Shown here piece after piece: positions 42,025 to 50,431 of a DNA stretch of 64,000 nt. A program made the position numbers and the translations under genes. Positions within the stretch are counted from its first letter, which is position 1; each line of letters opens with the position of its first letter. Source of the stretch: Parasphingorhabdus cellanae. GTDB lineage: Bacteria > Pseudomonadota > Alphaproteobacteria > Sphingomonadales > Sphingomonadaceae. The stretch covers positions 310,001-374,000 of the forward strand of contig NZ_CP071794.1 in the NCBI RefSeq assembly GCF_017498565.1, given 5' to 3'. The notes under the pieces were generated by a model. That model worked only from the letters and a program-made list of their open reading frames with translations. It was not told the origin of the DNA and ran no database searches.

Positions 42025-42978
42025 ATGACAGCGGGGCAATCCATAAAATCCGGCATCGTGCCTGAAACCGAGAAGAAACAGCGGCTTGATGCGGCTTTGG
42101 CGGGTTTTCTCGACGACCTATCCCGGGAACGGATCAAAAATCTGATCACAAGCGGCAATTTGCTGATTGATGGAGCCACTTGCACTGACCCCGCATCCAA
42201 AAAATGTGCAGGCAAAACATTCGCACTGACGGTTCCCGCACCGATTGAAGGCCCTGCTCAACCACAGGACATCCCTCTGGATGTAGTTTTTGAGGATGAT
42301 CACTTGATTGTCGTCAATAAGCCCGCTGGATTGGTTGTTCATCCTGCTGCCGGGCACCCCGATGGAACACTGGTCAATGCCCTGCTCCACCATTGTAAAG
42401 GGCAGTTATCTGGCATCGGCGGTGTCACACGGCCCGGCATTGTTCACCGGATAGATAAGGATACTTCCGGATTGATGGTGGCGGCCAAAACGAACAAAGC
42501 GCATCAGGGTTTGACGGCACTATTCGCCGCCCATGATATCGAGCGCCGTTATCTGGCGATCTGCAACGGCCGTCCGAATCCGCATTCGGCAACAATCGAA
42601 GGCAATATTGGGCGCAGCAACGCGGATCGCAAGAAAATGGCAGTGGTTGGTGATGATAAAGGAAAGGCAGCCATTACCCATTATACAACCAAAGAACCGC
42701 TAAATGGCGCCACTTTGGTCGAATGTACGCTGGAAACAGGACGCACGCATCAGGTGCGGGTCCATATGTCCCATATAGGGTATAGTCTTATCGGTGATCC
42801 GCTTTATGGTGCTCGTCGAAAATCATTGCTTTCCGGCAGAAAAGATATTCGATTTTGCCGTCAGGCGCTACATGCTGCTATTCTTGGATTTGTTCACCCC
42901 ATAACGGGAGAAAAATTGTTATTTAACTGTAACTTTCCACCCGATATGCAGGAACTATTCAGTAAGTTGCGTGTATAG
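42025..42978 (+). CDS. rluD: RluA-family 23S rRNA pseudouridine synthase
   Basis: A 317-residue enzyme that isomerises uridines of 23S rRNA (RluD acts at 1911/1915/1917). The N-terminal S4-like segment precedes the catalytic domain, whose Asp lies in VHRIDKDTSGLMV near residue 143; flanking YLAICNG and RTHQVRVHMSHIGY are standard. An RluC or RluA specificity cannot be excluded from sequence alone, but length and context (followed by rpoH) favour the RluD branch. Confidence 0.88.
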   Translation: MTAGQSIKSGIVPETEKKQRLDAALAGFLDDLSRERIKNLITSGNLLIDGATCTDPASKKCAGKTFALTVPAPIEGPAQPQDIPLDVVFEDDHLIVVNKPAGLVVHPAAGHPDGTLVNALLHHCKGQLSGIGGVTRPGIVHRIDKDTSGLMVAAKTNKAHQGLTALFAAHDIERRYLAICNGRPNPHSATIEGNIGRSNADRKKMAVVGDDKGKAAITHYTTKEPLNGATLVECTLETGRTHQVRVHMSHIGYSLIGDPLYGARRKSLLSGRKDIRFCRQALHAAILGFVHPITGEKLLFNCNFPPDMQELFSKLRV

Positions 42979-43052
42979 ATATTAGATACTATATGGAATG
43001 AGACCAACGGGTGCTTGATGAGGCCCGGCGGCAAACCAGAGAAGGAACTAAA

Positions 43053-43961
43053 ATGGCTAATGGAAGCAATGTTCCGGCAAAAATCCCTGCTTTAGGGGGG
43101 GATGCAAGCCTGAATCGATACCTATCGGAAGTCCGTAAATTTCCGTTATTGAAACCCGAACAAGAATATATGCTGGCGAAACGCTATTCTGAACATAAGG
43201 ATCAGGAAGCAGCAGCTCAGCTAGTAACGTCCCATCTGCGTCTCGTGGCCAAAATTGCCATGGGCTTTCGCGGCTATGGCCTGCCCGTCTCGGACCTGAT
43301 TTCCGAGGGTAATGTCGGCCTGATGCAGGGCGTGAAGAAATTTGAGCCCGATAGAGGTTTCCGCCTGGCAACCTATGCCATGTGGTGGATTCGCGCGTCG
43401 ATACAGGAATATGTGTTGCGCAGCTGGAGCCTCGTCAAAATGGGCACAACCGCCGCACAGAAAAAGCTTTTCTTCAACCTGCGCCGGATGAAAAACAATC
43501 TCGAAGCGTTTGAAGATGGTGATTTGTCACCTGAAGATGTGAACAAGATTTCAACCGATCTTGGCGTGGCTGAACATGAAGTGGTCAACATGAACCGCCG
43601 CATGTCCATGGGCGGCGATGCGTCGCTGAACGTGCCTTTGTCGGAAGACGGTGATGGCGGCCAGTGGCAAGATACATTGGAAGATGATGGACCACTGCAT
43701 GACCAGCAAATTGCTGACGCACAGGAAGCCGATTTCCGTCACGAGATGCTGACAGAAGCAATGGAATCGCTCAACGAACGCGAACAGCATATTCTTGCTG
43801 AACGGCGCTTGTCGGAAGATCCCAAAACGCTGGAAGATCTGAGCAAGGTCTACGAGGTCAGCCGCGAGCGGATTCGCCAAATCGAAGTCCGCGCGTTCGA
43901 GAAGCTGCAAAAAGCGATGCTCCGCATTGCCGGAGAAAAGCAACTGCTTACAGCGGGTTGA
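43053..43961 (+). CDS. rpoH: RNA polymerase heat-shock sigma factor RpoH (sigma-32)
   Basis: A 302-residue sigma-70-family factor for heat-shock genes. The -10 recognition region 2.1-2.4 has GYGLPVSDLISEGNVGLMQGV and the YAMWWIRASIQEYVLRSWSLVK block; the RpoH box is QKKLFFNLRRMK. The C-terminal region 4 has EVSRERIRQIEVRAFEKL. ATG 43053 follows AAGGA by six bases; the reading from 43011 adds 14 residues without support. A strong terminator follows. Confidence 0.97.
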   Translation: MANGSNVPAKIPALGGDASLNRYLSEVRKFPLLKPEQEYMLAKRYSEHKDQEAAAQLVTSHLRLVAKIAMGFRGYGLPVSDLISEGNVGLMQGVKKFEPDRGFRLATYAMWWIRASIQEYVLRSWSLVKMGTTAAQKKLFFNLRRMKNNLEAFEDGDLSPEDVNKISTDLGVAEHEVVNMNRRMSMGGDASLNVPLSEDGDGGQWQDTLEDDGPLHDQQIADAQEADFRHEMLTEAMESLNEREQHILAERRLSEDPKTLEDLSKVYEVSRERIRQIEVRAFEKLQKAMLRIAGEKQLLTAG

Positions 43962-43994
43962 TCCCTTAACTTCTCAGTTGATCTAAAGAATATA

Positions 43995-44033
43995 ACGCCC
44001 CGGAAACAGCATTTGTTTTCGGGGCGCTTTTTG
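43995..44033 (+). terminator. Rho-independent terminator of rpoH
   Basis: CGCCCCGG-A3 / GTTTTCGGGGCG stem-loop followed by TTTTTGTTT, 33 bases after the rpoH stop. Confidence 0.88.
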
Positions 44034-44041
44034 TTTAACCC

Positions 44042-44740
44042 ATGCATATGGCCACTAAAAAACGCAGCTTTCCTGTCCGACTCATCAAGCTGCTTTTTCG
44101 GCTCATTTTCTACTTTTTGCTGATTACACTGCTCTGGGTCGGGCTCTACGCGTTCGTTCCGCCGCCGGTAACAGCAACTATGCTGATGGATGAGAACGGT
44201 ATTACAAAGGACTGGACGTCGTTCAGCAATATTTCTCCCAATCTCACGCGAGCGGTCATTGCTGCAGAAGACGGCAAGTTTTGCAGCCATGACGGTTTCG
44301 ACCGTGAAGCTATTAAGCAGGCTATTGAACGGAATCGGCAAGGCGGTCGCATCCGCGGCGGCTCCACAATATCGCAACAAACCGCCAAAAATGTCTTCCT
44401 CTGGCAAGGCGGCGGCTATTTCCGCAAAGGGTTAGAAGCCTATTTCACGTTCCTGATCGAAAAAATCTGGGGCAAGAAGCGGATCATGGAAGTCTATCTC
44501 AATGTCGCGGAGACCGGCATCGGAACCTATGGTGCGCAGGCTGGCGCCCAGCGTTATTTCAAAAAAGACGCTTCCGAACTGACGAAGATCGAAGCAGCGC
44601 GTATTGCTGCCGCCCTGCCCTTGCCGAAGAAACGCGCTGTAAACGGCGCTGGTGGGTTTACGCGACGTTATGGCAATACGATTGCGGCACGGATTAATGT
44701 TGTGGATAATGAGGGACTGGATGATTGCGTTTATAGCTGA
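44042..44740 (+). CDS. mtgA: Monofunctional biosynthetic peptidoglycan transglycosylase
   Basis: A 232-residue inner-membrane enzyme that polymerises lipid II without a transpeptidase domain. One TM helix lies at about residues 17-40; the GT51 motifs AAEDGKFCSHDGFD (catalytic Glu) and RGGSTISQQTAKNVFL are present, then KKRIMEVYLNVAETG. It begins nine bases after the rpoH terminator, so it needs its own promoter within that stretch or read-through; ATG 44048 is an alternative start. Confidence 0.93.
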   Translation: MHMATKKRSFPVRLIKLLFRLIFYFLLITLLWVGLYAFVPPPVTATMLMDENGITKDWTSFSNISPNLTRAVIAAEDGKFCSHDGFDREAIKQAIERNRQGGRIRGGSTISQQTAKNVFLWQGGGYFRKGLEAYFTFLIEKIWGKKRIMEVYLNVAETGIGTYGAQAGAQRYFKKDASELTKIEAARIAAALPLPKKRAVNGAGGFTRRYGNTIAARINVVDNEGLDDCVYS

Positions 44741-44790
44741 AGCAATATTAAATAACGGACCCCGGCCACATTGCCGTAGGAGTATCGATC

Positions 44791-45684
44791 ATGGCTCGCC
44801 GTATCGAGATAGATACAACACTTGTTAATAAGCTTATTGCTCAACAATTCCCGAAATGGTCAAACTTGACTTTAACACAAGTAATTCCAGGTGGTTGGGA
44901 TCATCGCACTTTTCGCTTGGGAGAAACCCTGTCCGTTCGTTTGCCCAGCGCGGAATGTTATGCGGCTCAGATCGAAAAGGAATATTACTGGCTTCCAATT
45001 CTTGAAGATCAAATGCCAGTCAGCATAGCGTCGCCAATCGCGCTCGGTGTTCCAACATCAGATTTTCCATGGCCTTGGTCAATTTTCCAATGGATTGAAG
45101 GTAATGCTGCCACAATACAAGAAATCTCAATCACGAAGGACTTCCCAGACACGCTTGCATCATTCTTAATCGTGCTGCACAAATGCCCAATTACCGACGC
45201 TCCGAAACCAGACAGTCACAATTTTTTCCGTGGAGCACATCTCTCTTACTATTCAAAGCAAATTGAGAGAGTCATTGATTCACTTGGTAAACAGATCGAC
45301 CAAGCTGCGGTTCGTGATCTATGGAGCACGGCCATCGCTTCGCAATGGGAGCAAGAACCAGTCTGGATTCATGGTGACGTTGCACCCGGAAATTTGCTGC
45401 TCAAATCCGGTAAGCTGACAGCAGTTATTGACTTTGGCTGTTGCGCTATTGGTGACCCATCTTGTGATCTGACTATTGCATGGACCGGCCTCAACAAGCA
45501 CAGTCGGCGGATTTTTCGCGATGCGATTCCACTTGATGAGCAGACATGGGAACGAGCGCGCGGTTGGGCGATATGGAAGGCATTGCTGGTATTAAACGGA
45601 AACGCTCAGAACAAAGCTGGAGAGAATTCAGCCGAAGATGTTCTTCGCTTAGTATTGGCTGAGCATCAGGACTGTAGATCTTAG
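44791..45684 (+). CDS. Aminoglycoside-phosphotransferase-family kinase
   Basis: A 297-residue small-molecule kinase with the APH fold. The HGD loop is WIHGDVAPGNLLLKSG near residue 191-206 and the metal-binding DFG reads AVIDFGCCAIGDPSCDL. Upstream DHRTFRLG lies at the phosphate-anchor position. The substrate may be an aminoglycoside or, as often in this family, another alcohol; it should not be read as resistance. Codon use looks AT-richer than its neighbours rpoH, mtgA and clpX, which hints at transfer. Confidence 0.88.
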   Translation: MARRIEIDTTLVNKLIAQQFPKWSNLTLTQVIPGGWDHRTFRLGETLSVRLPSAECYAAQIEKEYYWLPILEDQMPVSIASPIALGVPTSDFPWPWSIFQWIEGNAATIQEISITKDFPDTLASFLIVLHKCPITDAPKPDSHNFFRGAHLSYYSKQIERVIDSLGKQIDQAAVRDLWSTAIASQWEQEPVWIHGDVAPGNLLLKSGKLTAVIDFGCCAIGDPSCDLTIAWTGLNKHSRRIFRDAIPLDEQTWERARGWAIWKALLVLNGNAQNKAGENSAEDVLRLVLAEHQDCRS

Positions 45685-45689
45685 ATCAT

Positions 45690-46961
45690 TTAAGCCGCGT
45701 CTTCTTTCTTCGCCTTGCTGCTCTTTGCAATAACCTTGACCGGGTCTTTGGTTCCGGCGACGACATCCTTGTCGATGACGATTTCGTCAACGCCTTCCAG
45801 ATCAGGAAGGTCGAACATCGTATCGAGCAAGATATTCTCGACGATCGACCGCAAACCACGCGCACCCGTTTTCCTCTCAATCGCTTTGTTACCAATGGCG
45901 ATCAGGGCGTCTTCGGTAAATGTCAGGGCGACATCTTCCAGTTCAAACAATTTTGCATATTGTTTAACCAAAGCGTTTTTGGGTTCCTGCAAAATCTGAA
46001 CCAATGCGTCGATATCGAGGTCTTCCAGTGTCGCGATAACTGGCAAACGCCCGACAAACTCAGGGATCAAACCGAATTTCAGCAAATCTTCCGGTTCGCC
46101 CTGCTGAAGGGTCTTACCGATTCTGCGTTCTTCAGGAGCAGAGACATGGGCACCAAAGCCAATGGATTTTGCTTCGAGGCGATCACCAATGATCTTTTCA
46201 AGGCCAGCAAATGCGCCACCACAGATGAACAGGATGTTGGTCGTATCCACCTGCAGGAATTCCTGCTGTGGGTGTTTACGGCCGCCTTGTGGTGGAACGC
46301 TAGCAGTTGTGCCCTCCATAAGCTTCAGCAAGGCTTGCTGAACGCCTTCACCCGATACATCGCGGGTAATGGATGGATTTTCCGCCTTACGGCTGATTTT
46401 GTCGATTTCATCGATATAAACGATGCCGCGCTGTGCTTTCTCGACATTATAATCAGACGATTGCAGCAGCTTGAGGATGATATTTTCGACATCTTCGCCG
46501 ACATAACCAGCTTCGGTCAATGTAGTCGCGTCAGCCATTGTAAACGGTACGTCGAAGGTTTTCGCCAAAGTTTGCGCCAGAAGCGTCTTACCGCAACCGG
46601 TAGGACCGACGAGTAAGATGTTGGACTTTGCTAGCTCTATATCGCCTGACTTCGCGGCATGATTGAGGCGTTTATAGTGATTGTGCACTGCGACCGAAAG
46701 CACCCGCTTTGCCCGGTCCTGCCCAATAACATAGTCGTTTAGTACATCACAGATTTCTTGAGGCGACGGAACTTCGCCATCCTTCTTGCCGGTAATGGCG
46801 CCTTTGGTCTCTTCACGAATAATGTCGTTGCAAAGCTCAACACATTCATCGCAAATGAAAACGGTAGGTCCAGCAATCAGCTTGCGGACTTCATGTTGGG
46901 ATTTTCCGCAGAAGGAGCAGTAAAGTGTGCTCTTCGAATCAGATCCCGTCAATTTCGTCAT
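45690..46961 (-). CDS. clpX: ATP-dependent Clp protease ATP-binding subunit ClpX
   Basis: AAA+ unfoldase that feeds ClpP. The N-terminal zinc-binding domain is [13 protein letters not shown] with [11 protein letters not shown]; Walker A is [14 protein letters not shown] and Walker [12 protein letters not shown], and the pore loop follows in GYVGEDVEN. The 423-residue length is standard. In alphaproteobacteria ClpXP degrades CtrA and other cell-cycle regulators; the chpT gene in this window belongs to that control. Confidence 0.97.
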   Translation of the reverse strand: MTKLTGSDSKSTLYCSFCGKSQHEVRKLIAGPTVFICDECVELCNDIIREETKGAITGKKDGEVPSPQEICDVLNDYVIGQDRAKRVLSVAVHNHYKRLNHAAKSGDIELAKSNILLVGPTGCGKTLLAQTLAKTFDVPFTMADATTLTEAGYVGEDVENIILKLLQSSDYNVEKAQRGIVYIDEIDKISRKAENPSITRDVSGEGVQQALLKLMEGTTASVPPQGGRKHPQQEFLQVDTTNILFICGGAFAGLEKIIGDRLEAKSIGFGAHVSAPEERRIGKTLQQGEPEDLLKFGLIPEFVGRLPVIATLEDLDIDALVQILQEPKNALVKQYAKLFELEDVALTFTEDALIAIGNKAIERKTGARGLRSIVENILLDTMFDLPDLEGVDEIVIDKDVVAGTKDPVKVIAKSSKAKKEDAA

Positions 46962-47101
46962 AAAAAGTCCTTAAAACCAGGCTAGAAATTGCAATCTAAC
47001 CCTCAAAATACAAAATGCTACCGCTTTTTTTATCACTGATTGCGATGAATGATAAGCCTATCAAAAACGGCTTAATTTTCATTTAGGGCCGCGATAACTC
47101 C

Positions 47102-47725
47102 TTATTTATCATCTTCGGCAGGCTTTGGCCGTTTATCATATACTTCGTCGACAAGACCAAAGGCTTTGGCTTCGTCCGCCTCCAGAAACGTATCGCGATC
47201 CATTGCCTTTTCGATCTCTTTGATCGGCTTACCGGTATATTTGGCATAAAGCTCATTCATACGGCTGCGTATACGCAGAATTTCCTTCGCCTGGATTTCA
47301 ATATCAGATGCCATGCCCTGTGCACCGCCAGAAGGTTGGTGTATCATTATCCGCGCATTGGTCGTGGCCATCCGCATGCCGGGCTCTCCCGAAGCGAGCA
47401 AGAAGCTACCCATAGATGCTGCCTGGCCAACGCAAACTGTGCCAACACGTGGCCGGATATATTGCATCGTGTCATGAATCGCCATGCCAGCAGTAACAAC
47501 ACCGCCGGGAGAGTTGATGTAAAGGTAAATATCTTTCTTCGGATTTTCCGACTCGAGAAACAGCAACTGGGCGGTGATGATAGAGGCCATACCGTCCTCT
47601 ACCTGCCCAGTTACGAAGACGATGCGCTCCCGCAGCAGTCGTGAGAAAATGTCAAAGCTACGTTCTCCGCGGTTGGATTGCTCAATAACGACGGGAACAA
47701 GGGCGTCGACGATCGGATCATGCAT
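47102..47725 (-). CDS. clpP: ATP-dependent Clp protease proteolytic subunit ClpP
   Basis: A 207-residue tetradecameric serine protease. The catalytic Ser is in [12 protein letters not shown] and the His in MIHQPSGG, and the Asp is expected in the final third. It shares the minus-strand transcription unit with clpX downstream (140-base gap). A heat-shock-type promoter is predicted about 80 bases upstream. ATG 47725 gives the usual length. Confidence 0.97.
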   Translation of the reverse strand: MHDPIVDALVPVVIEQSNRGERSFDIFSRLLRERIVFVTGQVEDGMASIITAQLLFLESENPKKDIYLYINSPGGVVTAGMAIHDTMQYIRPRVGTVCVGQAASMGSFLLASGEPGMRMATTNARIMIHQPSGGAQGMASDIEIQAKEILRIRSRMNELYAKYTGKPIKEIEKAMDRDTFLEADEAKAFGLVDEVYDKRPKPAEDDK

Positions 47726-47806
47726 GGTAATTTAGCGCCTTCTGTGAAAAGTCAGTATTAGGAAAATGGGGATATCGTCTAACGGAGTCCCCATCCGTTG
47801 AGCCCT

Positions 47807-47835
47807 ACATCGGTGTATCTTCCGCAATGTTCAAG
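47807..47835 (-). promoter_or_regulatory. Putative RpoH-type promoter upstream of clpP
   Basis: On the minus strand CTTG (47835-47832) is followed after 18 bases by CCGATGT (47813-47807), close to the alphaproteobacterial RpoH pattern CTTG-N17/18-CYTATNT, six of seven matches in the second box. It lies 82 bases upstream of the clpP start. Confidence 0.5.
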
Positions 47836-47948
47836 TCGGTTAAGGATTTTTTCCAGACCATATTGAAAATTTGATGCCGTTGCGCATCAGTTAACCCACA
47901 GCTATGAACATGAGCAATTGAGAAAACACAGTTTTACAGGAGAGATTA

Positions 47949-48560
47949 ATGCCTTCTTTTTCACCATCCATCCCCCAATTCCATGCCGAAGACGAAAATG
48001 GCGCCCCCGACCCGATGGCCTTCATGATGAAACGGATGCTGGAAACGCGGACGGTGATGATTTTCGGTGGTGTTGATCAGAAACTGGCCGAGCGCGTTTC
48101 CGCTCAGATGCTCTATCTGGATCATGTCAGCGACGAACCCATTCGCCTGCTGATCAATTCGCCCGGCGGGCATGTGGAATCCGGTGATACGATCCATGAC
48201 CTCATCGAATATATCAGCGCGCCAGTTGCTGTGGTCGGAACCGGCTGGGTGGCCAGCATAGCGACCCATATTTTTCTCGGGGTCCCTGCAAAACAGCGTT
48301 TTTGTCTGCCCAATACCCGTTTTCTTATTCATCAACCCTCTGGCGGAGCCGGCGGTAAAGCATCCGATATTGCGATCCAAGCCGAGGAAATCGTCAAAAT
48401 GCGAGAACGAATCGCTCAGAAAATCGCCGCGGCGACGGGGCAAAAAATTGCCCGCGTTCGAGAAGATATTGACCGCGACTATTGGATGTCGACGGAAGAG
48501 GCCAAAGAATATGGCATTCTGGGAACTATCATCAAAAAGGCAGGCGACGTCAGCTTTTGA
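47949..48560 (+). CDS. Second ClpP-like serine protease subunit (ClpP2)
   Basis: A 203-residue ClpP-family protein. The catalytic Ser lies in GTGWVASIATHIF, aligned by equal distance to the His in FLIHQPSGG; the residues around Ser differ from GQAASMG of ClpP. The N-terminus is longer and polar (residues 1-25) and the handle helix is IRVREDIDRDYW-like near residue 170. It is divergent from clpP across a 223-base shared region. Such paralogues occur across alphaproteobacteria and may form mixed rings. AGGAG precedes the ATG. Confidence 0.92.
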   Translation: MPSFSPSIPQFHAEDENGAPDPMAFMMKRMLETRTVMIFGGVDQKLAERVSAQMLYLDHVSDEPIRLLINSPGGHVESGDTIHDLIEYISAPVAVVGTGWVASIATHIFLGVPAKQRFCLPNTRFLIHQPSGGAGGKASDIAIQAEEIVKMRERIAQKIAAATGQKIARVREDIDRDYWMSTEEAKEYGILGTIIKKAGDVSF

Positions 48561-48574
48561 CGCCGGGTGAATTT

Positions 48575-48611
48575 CACTAGCCGGAGCATGTCACGCATGT
48601 CCGGCTAGTTC
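48575..48611. terminator. Hairpin between clpP2 and tig
   Basis: A perfect ACTAGCCGG / CCGGCTAGT stem with an 18-base loop that itself pairs (GCATGT-C-ACGCATGT) forms in the gap between the convergent clpP2 and tig genes. It can serve both strands; T-runs are weak. Confidence 0.7.
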
Positions 48612-48623
48612 ATAAATTCTAGA

Positions 48624-50192
48624 TTATTTCTTTGCTGCTGGCTTTTTGGCTGCAGGCTTCTTCGCAGCCGGTTTTTTTGCCGGAGCCTTTTTCGCTGCCG
48701 TTGCTTTAGCGGGCGCTTTGGCTGCTGCTTTCTTTGCAGGAGCGGCTTTAGCGGCGGGCTTCTTGGCCACCGGCTTTTTCGCTGCAGGCTTTTTGGCAGC
48801 TGGTTTCTTAGCAGCGGCCTTCTTCGCCGGAGCCTTTTTCTTGGCTGGCTTGGCTTCTGCTTCGTCTTCCGCTTCAATCGCAGCTTCGAGCTGCTCGCGT
48901 GTTACCTTCTTGTCGGTAATTTCCGCTTTTTCGAACAGGAAGTCGACGACCTTGTCCTCGTACATCGGTGCACGAAGCTGAGCAGCGGCCATCTGGTCCT
49001 GCTGGATATATTCTACAAACCGTTGACGATCTTCTTCCCGATATTGCTGGGCAGCCTGCTGGATCAGCATGGACATTTCCTGCTGACTGACTTCCACACC
49101 ATTGGCTTGGCCAATTTCTGACAGGAGCAGGCCAAGGCGGACACGGCGGACGGCGATCTCGCGATACTCGTCCTTCTCGTCTTCCATTTCCTTTTTAGCC
49201 GCTTCGGGATCTTCTTCCTGAGCTGCTTCTTGTTCCAGCTGCTGCCAGATTTGGTTGAACTCGGCTTCCACCATCGTCGGCGGCACCTCGAAATCATGCG
49301 ATGCGGCTAATTGATCGAGCAATTTGCGCTTCATGTGCGTGCGGGTCAGACCGTTAAGTTCTTGCTCAATCTGGCCTTTTAGCAATTCCGTAAGCTGCTC
49401 AAGGCCTTCGAGGCCCATGGCTTTTGCCATTTCATCGTCAGCTTTAGACGCTTTGGCCGTCTGAACTTCGCCAATAACGACATCAAAAGTCGCGTCTTTG
49501 CCCTTCAGGGTGTCGACATTATAGTCTTCCGGGAAAGTCACTTTGACCAAAACTTCATCATTGGCTTTTTTGCCAACCAACTGGTCTTCAAAACCCGGGA
49601 TCAGGCGGCCAGAGCCAAGCTCAATCGCCATGCCCTCGCCTTTGCCGCCATCAAATGGCACGCCGTCGACTTTGCCTTCAAAGTCGATCAGGCACTGGTC
49701 GCCGATTTTCGCTTTGTGGCTTTTCGGTGCGGTCTCAAACTGCTTCTGGCTTTCTGCAAATTTGTCGAGCGATTCCTGAACCGTTTTCTCATCTGCTTCG
49801 ACCTGCAGACGCTCCAACTTGATACCATCAACAGACGGCGTTGGAACTTCCGGCAAAATCTCCAGCTCAACTTTTACTTCAGCATCTTTGCCAGCTTCAT
49901 ACCCGTCAGCCAGCGTAACGCTTGGCTGCATAGCCGGGCGCAATTTGTTATCTGCAATCGTTTTCTCGACGCTTTCCTGAACGGTGCTGCTCAACGCATC
50001 CTGCATCAAGGCATCATTATGCATCTTGCGCACCAAATTCGCTGGAACCTTGCCTTTGCGGAAACCGGGCATGTTGACCTGTGGAGCCAGTTTCTTGACC
50101 TCGTTATCCACGTGTGTTTCGATGTCCTTCGCGGAGATTTTGATGTCATAGGCCCGTTTCAGACCTTCGTTCAGCGTTTCAACAATCTGCAT
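48624..50192 (-). CDS. tig: Trigger factor with histone-H1-like C-terminal tail
   Basis: Ribosome-associated chaperone and peptidyl-prolyl isomerase. The ribosome-binding loop is PGFRKGKVPANLVRK near residue 42, the FKBP-like domain spans about 150-240 (CLIDFEGKVDGVPFDGG), and the C-terminal helical arms follow. The family is about 430-450 residues; here residues 447-522 form a 76-residue tail of Lys, Ala and Pro repeats (AAKKP units). Such tails are typical of histone-H1-like proteins. The tail is encoded by repetitive sequence and may vary in length between strains. Confidence 0.95.
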   Translation of the reverse strand: MQIVETLNEGLKRAYDIKISAKDIETHVDNEVKKLAPQVNMPGFRKGKVPANLVRKMHNDALMQDALSSTVQESVEKTIADNKLRPAMQPSVTLADGYEAGKDAEVKVELEILPEVPTPSVDGIKLERLQVEADEKTVQESLDKFAESQKQFETAPKSHKAKIGDQCLIDFEGKVDGVPFDGGKGEGMAIELGSGRLIPGFEDQLVGKKANDEVLVKVTFPEDYNVDTLKGKDATFDVVIGEVQTAKASKADDEMAKAMGLEGLEQLTELLKGQIEQELNGLTRTHMKRKLLDQLAASHDFEVPPTMVEAEFNQIWQQLEQEAAQEEDPEAAKKEMEDEKDEYREIAVRRVRLGLLLSEIGQANGVEVSQQEMSMLIQQAAQQYREEDRQRFVEYIQQDQMAAAQLRAPMYEDKVVDFLFEKAEITDKKVTREQLEAAIEAEDEAEAKPAKKKAPAKKAAAKKPAAKKPAAKKPVAKKPAAKAAPAKKAAAKAPAKATAAKKAPAKKPAAKKPAAKKPAAKK

Positions 50193-50244
50193 GATTACCC
50201 TTTAATGCCTTCATTATTTCTATTTCGACCTGTTTTCGGTGTTT

Positions 50245-50329
50245 TGGTGCGGGCGAAGGGACTCGAACCCCCACACCCGAAGATACCAGAACCTAAATCT
50301 GGCGCGTCTACCAATTCCGCCACGCCCGC
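50245..50329 (-). tRNA. tRNA-Leu (anticodon UAG)
   Basis: An 85-base class II tRNA on the minus strand with acceptor stem GCGGGCG / CGCCCGC, encoded CCA, T-arm GTTCGAGTC and anticodon arm CCAGA-TTTAGGT-TCTGG, so the anticodon is TAG, which reads CUN codons. It lies between tig and gatB. Confidence 0.96.
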
Positions 50330-50431
50330 ACGAGTTACACCGTCAAATCACTATCGAATTTTGATTGACGCGTGCGCCTAGCGGAAAGGTGCCCAAAGGG
50401 CAAGCCCGCTTTGCGCGACCGCGCCGCTAAT

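Noticed and set aside
45690..45895. Small Arg-rich frame near the end of clpX
   Set aside because: Shifted-frame shadow of clpX with no plausible start or family.
48624..48977. Antisense Ala/Gly/Phe-rich frames opposite the trigger factor tail
   Set aside because: They are mirror products of the Lys/Ala/Pro repeat coding sequence and have no independent support.
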